A stretch of 27,335 nt of DNA from SVEL01 sp045123575 (GTDB lineage: Bacteria > Bacillota > Clostridia > Lachnospirales > Lachnospiraceae). The position numbers and the translations under genes were made by a program. Location: positions 1-27,335 of the forward strand of contig JBGVKG010000031.1 of the NCBI GenBank assembly GCA_045123575.1, in the 5' to 3' direction. The notes under the pieces are model-generated. The model was not told the origin of the DNA. It saw only the letters and a program-made list of their open reading frames with translations, and searched no databases. This document shows positions 24,184 to 27,335 of the stretch, piece after piece; the first letter of the stretch is position 1; each line of letters starts with the position of its first letter.

Positions 24184-24861
24184 ATGTCCAAATCACCGTA
24201 TACTCCAGAATTTCGAGCAAAGGTTTCACAGGAATATCTGGATGGACTTGGTTCTTACAATTATTTAGCAACTAAATATAGTTTGAGTAGCCGAGTGATT
24301 AAAGAATGGGTTGCAAAATATAGACTTTACGGAATTACTGCATTTACTAACAAATCAGGAAATACTTCTTATATGTCTGATTTTAAGACCATGTGTGTAG
24401 AAGCTGTTTTGAATAGGGAAGGCAGTGTAGATGAAATTGTTGCAAAGTATAACATTTCCTCTAGTCGTGTACTCAGAGCTTGGATTTTACGTTATAATGC
24501 CAATAGAGAACTTAAGGACTATATTCCTAAGAGGGAGGTCTATATGGCAGGTGCAAGACGAAAAACAACTATTGAAGAACGTACTGAAATTGTCAAATAC
24601 TGTATCGAACATAATCGTGACTACAAAGGAACCGCAAGTATTTATGATGTTTCATATAATCAAGTTTATTCTTGGGTAAAAAAATATGATGTTAACGGTG
24701 AAGATGGGTTAACAGATAAGCGGGGGTGTCATAAAACGGATGATGAAGTTAATGAATTAGAGCGTCTCAGGCGAGAAAATGCTCGGCTAAAAAAACAACT
24801 TGAAGAAAAAGATATGTTGACAGAACTGTTAAAAAAAGTTCAAGAATTCGAAAGGATGTGA
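24184..24861 (+). CDS. IS3-family transposase OrfA
   Basis: A 225-residue DNA-binding subunit. It has repeated helix-turn-helix units (about residues 5-45, 58-100 and 125-165) of the IS150-type OrfA and a leucine-zipper-like coiled coil at about 190-222 (ELERLRRENARLKKQLEEK). Its ribosome site is in the hairpin described above, 5 nt before the ATG. Near the end the codons TTA AAA AAA GTT contain a heptamer A AAA AAA (24831-24837) in the phase needed for -1 slippage into orfB. It overlaps orfB by 4 nt (GTGA). Confidence 0.93.
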   Translation: MSKSPYTPEFRAKVSQEYLDGLGSYNYLATKYSLSSRVIKEWVAKYRLYGITAFTNKSGNTSYMSDFKTMCVEAVLNREGSVDEIVAKYNISSSRVLRAWILRYNANRELKDYIPKREVYMAGARRKTTIEERTEIVKYCIEHNRDYKGTASIYDVSYNQVYSWVKKYDVNGEDGLTDKRGCHKTDDEVNELERLRRENARLKKQLEEKDMLTELLKKVQEFERM

Positions 24862-25823
24862 GGCTTGGAAAACTTCGCTACGATTCAAAGTTCATGGCAG
24901 TAAAATTTTTCCATAAAACAAAAGGTTGGAGTATTAATTGGATGTGCAAACAGCTTGAAATATCGAGAGCCGCGTATTATAAATGGCTACATCGCGAAAT
25001 TCCAAAACAGGAATTAGAAAACACCAGACTAGCTGAGCTTATAAAGGAGTATGATGAACGTTTTAATCACATTTTAGGTTATAGAAGAATGACATCATGG
25101 ATCAACCATTTCAACCACACCAGTTATAGTAAAAATCGTGTGCATAGGATTATGAAAAAACTAGGGATTCATTCTGTGATTCGAAAGAAAAAGAAGAAAT
25201 ACACTTCTTCAACCCCAGTTGTTGTAGCAGAAAATAAACTCAGTAGAGATTTTTACGCAACTGCACCAAATGAGAAGTGGGCAACTGACGTGACTGAATT
25301 TAAGATTCCGGGAGAAAAAAGGAAGTTATATTTAAGCGCAATCCTTGATTTATATGACAGATATCCGGTTGCATATGTTATCAGCACTAGAAATGATAAC
25401 AAGCTTGTATTCAAAACTTTTGACAAAGCTATTGCTGCAAATCCAGAAGCCAAACCATTATTTCATAGTGATAGAGGATTTCAATATACGAGTAAGGTTT
25501 TCCAAAAGAAACTCAAGGATCATGAAATGGAACAATCTATGTCCAGAGTTGGTCACTGTATTGATAATGGTCCTACTGAGGGATTTTGGGGAATTATAAA
25601 ATCAGAAATGTATCAGATGTATGAAATCTCTGACGAAGTTTCATTAAGATTTGCAATAAAGGATTACATCAGATTTTACAGTGAAGAACGTCTTCAGGAT
25701 AGATTTCATTGTAAAACACCACTGGAAGTTAGAAATGAAGCGTTGCACTCAGAAAGCCCGGCAGAATATCTTATTCCTCGAAATAAACGAATTGAAAAAT
25801 ATAAAGAAAAATGGTGTGCATAG
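24858..25823 (+). CDS. IS3-family transposase OrfB, DDE integrase core
   Basis: A 321-residue catalytic part. The DDE triad is complete with standard spacing: Asp144 (WATDVTEF), Asp205 (FHSDRGFQYTS) and Glu241 (PTEGFWGIIKSE), with 35 residues between the last two. An HTH_21-like region precedes it (ILGYRRMTSWIN). Alone it would start at GTG 24858, within the end of orfA; the more likely active product is the OrfAB fusion made by -1 frameshifting at 24831-24837, which enters this frame without a stop. Confidence 0.93.
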   Translation: MRLGKLRYDSKFMAVKFFHKTKGWSINWMCKQLEISRAAYYKWLHREIPKQELENTRLAELIKEYDERFNHILGYRRMTSWINHFNHTSYSKNRVHRIMKKLGIHSVIRKKKKKYTSSTPVVVAENKLSRDFYATAPNEKWATDVTEFKIPGEKRKLYLSAILDLYDRYPVAYVISTRNDNKLVFKTFDKAIAANPEAKPLFHSDRGFQYTSKVFQKKLKDHEMEQSMSRVGHCIDNGPTEGFWGIIKSEMYQMYEISDEVSLRFAIKDYIRFYSEERLQDRFHCKTPLEVRNEALHSESPAEYLIPRNKRIEKYKEKWCA

Positions 25824-25826
25824 AAA

Positions 25827-25853
25827 AATGACCGCACATTTCGTACGGTCATT
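25827..25853 (+). other. Stem-loop after orfB
   Basis: AATGACCG pairs with CGGTCATT around an 11-nt loop, just after the orfB stop. There is no immediate T run; CACTAGTG and TTTGTTTT follow. It may protect or end the transposase transcript. Confidence 0.45.
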
Positions 25854-26191
25854 CACTAGTGCTTTGTTTTAGATATTTGACCTGTCTACTTGACAGAGGG
25901 CATATCAAAATTGTGGAAAGGTTTCTTTTTTTCTATCCCTTTAACTTAATGACATTGACTGAAATAGTTCCCCGTTTCGTTCATTTTTCGTTAACAAATT
26001 CCACCGAAAATAGAAAAGCGATGCGTAGAAAACTTTCAGTTTTCGTGTGATCAAATAGATGATCATTTGATGGTTATGTAAAGTTTGCATTTTCGTCAGT
26101 AACAATTGATGTGAAACGGAATGTTTGATTTAGCATGTAGAAGTAAAAGTTTAAAATTACAATGATATATTATTTATATGACTAGTAATAC

Positions 26192-26226
26192 AGCGGTTAG
26201 GTTTAACGACCTAGCCGCTATTTTTG
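26192..26226 (+). terminator. Terminator-like hairpin in the DUF932 leader
   Basis: AGCGGTTAGG pairs with CCTAGCCGCT (one G-T pair), with an 8-nt loop, followed by ATTTTTG. It lies before a strong ribosome site and the DUF932 gene, so it may act as an attenuator or may end upstream transcripts. Confidence 0.7.
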
Positions 26227-26247
26227 TGTCCAAAGGAGGGAATAACA

Positions 26248-26285
26248 ATGAAAAAGTTATGAAAAAAACTGTAATGAAAGTTTAA
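26248..26285 (+). CDS. Two overlapping mini-ORFs with a strong ribosome site
   Basis: AAAGGAGG (26232-26239) stands 8 nt before an ATG that reads MKKL and stops (26248-26262). A second ATG overlaps that stop (ATGA) and reads MKKTVMKV (26259-26285). The ribosome site is too good to be easily dismissed, yet the peptides are only 4 and 8 residues. They may be leader peptides that control the next gene, or what is left of a small gene. Confidence 0.35.
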
Positions 26286-26322
26286 AACAAATTATAAAAA
26301 ACAAGAAAAAGGAGAATTTGCA

Positions 26323-27255
26323 ATGACAAAAGACAGAACATTTTGGGATTCCAGAAAAGCATTATGGAAAGGTATTGGAACAGAATTTGATACCAATTAT
26401 TCTACAGAGGAAGCATTACAGATGGCGGGATTGGATTGGAATGTAGTGCAGAAAGAGTTGTTCACAGAAAAAGGTGATAAGATTGAAGGATTTAAAGCAA
26501 ATGTGAAAGAAACTGATGACACAGTATTAGGAATTGTTTCGGATAAATATTCCGTAATTCAGAACAGAGACATCTTCAAATTCTGTAATCAGTTGTTTAA
26601 ACAGGGACTTAAGTTGGAAACTATGGGGAGCTTTAGAAATGGTCGGAACGTGTTTGTAGTAATGAAGTTACCTGAATCATATTTTGTGAATGGCGATCAG
26701 ATTAATTCTTATGTGGTTGCAGTAAATTCGCATGATACATCGACTTCACTGCGTATCTTCATTTGCCCGTTGAGAATTTCTTGTTCTAATATGCTTCCGT
26801 TAGCAATGAAAACTGCCAAGAGAAGTTGGAGTTCAGTTCATGCAGGTGTATTGGAAGATAAGCTGGATGCTGCAAAAGAAACTCTTCGATTGGCAGAAAA
26901 TTATATGAACAATCTGGGGAAAGAAATTCATGAGTTGCAGAATAAAGAAATTTCTGAAAGCAAAGTAGTTGAATTGGTAAATGAATTGGTTCCAATTCCG
27001 GAGAATGCAAGCGAGCAGCAGAAAAAGAATGTGGAAAAAATTCGTGGAGATATTCTTTATCGTTACCGTTTTGCACCAGATCTGACATGTTTACCGAACT
27101 CAGCATATAGATTTTTAAATTCAATCAGTGATCACATCTGTCATAGTCGTCCTATTAGAGAAACGAAGGATTATCAAAGTAATCTTTTTCAGAAGATGGC
27201 AGTAGAAACACACCCGATGTTTGATAAAGCATACAGATTGTCAATGGCAGCATAA
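26323..27255 (+). CDS. DUF932 / phage-plasmid-like protein
   Basis: A 310-residue cytoplasmic protein. The pattern FWDSRKALWKGIG, GIVSDKYSVIQNRDIF, SYVVAVNSHDTSTSLRIF, RISCSNML and a helical C-terminal half match the DUF932 (TIGR03299-like) family found on plasmids, phages and integrative elements. Its biochemical role is not established. The ribosome site AAAGGAG is close to the ATG at 26323. The next gene's ribosome site overlaps the stop codon, so they form an operon. Compared with the genes to the left it uses more GAA, AAA and GAT and fewer ATA codons, consistent with a different origin. Confidence 0.85.
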   Translation: MTKDRTFWDSRKALWKGIGTEFDTNYSTEEALQMAGLDWNVVQKELFTEKGDKIEGFKANVKETDDTVLGIVSDKYSVIQNRDIFKFCNQLFKQGLKLETMGSFRNGRNVFVVMKLPESYFVNGDQINSYVVAVNSHDTSTSLRIFICPLRISCSNMLPLAMKTAKRSWSSVHAGVLEDKLDAAKETLRLAENYMNNLGKEIHELQNKEISESKVVELVNELVPIPENASEQQKKNVEKIRGDILYRYRFAPDLTCLPNSAYRFLNSISDHICHSRPIRETKDYQSNLFQKMAVETHPMFDKAYRLSMAA

Positions 27256-27267
27256 GGAGGAAAATTT

Positions 27268-27335
27268 ATGGCACTTAAACGCTATGCACGTGTGCGACTA
27301 GAAATGGTACGTGAGAAAAATTTATATACAGATAT
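27268..27335 (+). CDS. Partial gene, possibly RadC/JAB-like protein
   Basis: Only the first 22 or so codons are in the window (MALKRYARVRLEMVREKNLYTD). AAGGAGG overlaps the DUF932 stop with a 7-nt spacer, so the start is good and the gene is co-transcribed. The opening resembles RadC-like JAB-domain proteins that often follow DUF932 genes on mobile elements, but the diagnostic metal-binding HXH motif lies beyond the window edge, so the name is tentative. Confidence 0.45.
   Translation, partial: MALKRYARVRLEMVREKNLYTD

Larger units (their letters stand above)
24124..25908 (+). mobile_element. Complete IS3-family element (IS150-like)
   Basis: The ends match as inverted repeats: TGATATG and AAGTAGACA at the left (24125-24149) line up without gaps with the complement of the right end (25907-25883), 19 of 27 positions. 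If TTGATATG is taken as the tip, AAT flanks both sides (24121-24123, 25909-25911), a 3-bp target duplication as expected for IS3; the A+T-rich context leaves a 1-2 bp doubt in the ends. It carries overlapping orfA and orfB in the -1 relation. At about 1.78 kb it is long for the family because orfA is large. All catalytic residues are present, so it looks active. It landed about 40 bp downstream of glnA. Confidence 0.9.
25909..26322. other. 414-bp gap: leader region of the mobile-element genes
   Basis: No gene of useful size is seen. The stretch holds two small stem-loops (GAAAAC-TTTCA-GTTTTC at 26028-26044 and ATCAAAT-N8-ATTTGAT at 26050-26071), three TTTTCGT copies about 50-55 bp apart (25985, 26040, 26090), the terminator-like hairpin at 26192-26226, and two tiny ORFs described separately. 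It probably contains the promoter and control region for the DUF932 operon; no promoter stood out clearly. Confidence 0.6.

Noticed and set aside
25985..26096. Replication origin iterons (three TTTTCGT copies)
   Set aside because: Seven-base matches in A+T-rich DNA, unevenly spaced, with no replication protein gene nearby.

Overview
The window looks like a piece of the chromosome of a low-GC Gram-positive gut or rumen bacterium, most likely a Lachnospiraceae (class Clostridia). This is judged from strong AGGAGG ribosome sites, A+T-rich DNA, small conserved proteins of families I associate with Lachnospiraceae (DUF6033, DUF6054), hybrid histidine kinases, paired DegV proteins and a GH36 alpha-galactosidase. 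The species cannot be told. No rRNA, tRNA or CRISPR array was seen.

Layout. 1-510 is non-coding: a 63-bp tandem repeat that runs off the left edge, then a chain of hairpins ending in a two-way terminator. 511-5092 holds a DUF6033 gene, a divergent S66 LD-carboxypeptidase, a palindrome-rich gap, and a tightly coupled minus-strand operon (DUF6054, coiled-coil protein, tRNA-dihydrouridine synthase, 62-aa protein). 5291-11559, all minus strand, holds a double-receiver hybrid histidine kinase, two tandem DegV lipid-binding proteins and a cardiolipin synthase, which suggests a membrane and envelope theme. 11705-19580 is a signalling and export region with clear decay: an ABC permease beside a twice-broken ATPase gene, a remnant of a response regulator, an intact hybrid kinase with receiver and HPt domains, a divergent LacI-type regulator, a MATE exporter and a deleted chemoreceptor remnant. 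19771-22461 is a two-gene operon (Nudix hydrolase, then alpha-galactosidase). 22661-24085 is glutamine synthetase.

The right end is mobile DNA. A complete IS3/IS150-type element (about 24124-25908) sits about 40 bp past glnA. It is followed by 414 bp of hairpin-rich leader, a DUF932 gene typical of plasmids and integrative elements, and the start of a gene that may encode a RadC/JAB-like protein.

The best leads are: (1) the control features of the IS3 element (a 14-bp hairpin over the transposase ribosome site, an A7 slippery site, and split -35/-10 boxes in its two ends); (2) a 14-bp directional motif repeated just upstream of the -35 boxes of both divergent promoters between the kinase and the LacI gene; (3) three broken signalling or transport genes within 7 kb whose lesions can be read base by base; (4) a membrane sensor segment shared by the intact kinase and the chemoreceptor remnant; (5) a palindrome cluster with mutually exclusive stems and a terminator-like element present in two copies 11 kb apart. 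I did not find a convincing wholly new defence or metabolic system. Functional names rest on motif recognition from memory, without database searches.
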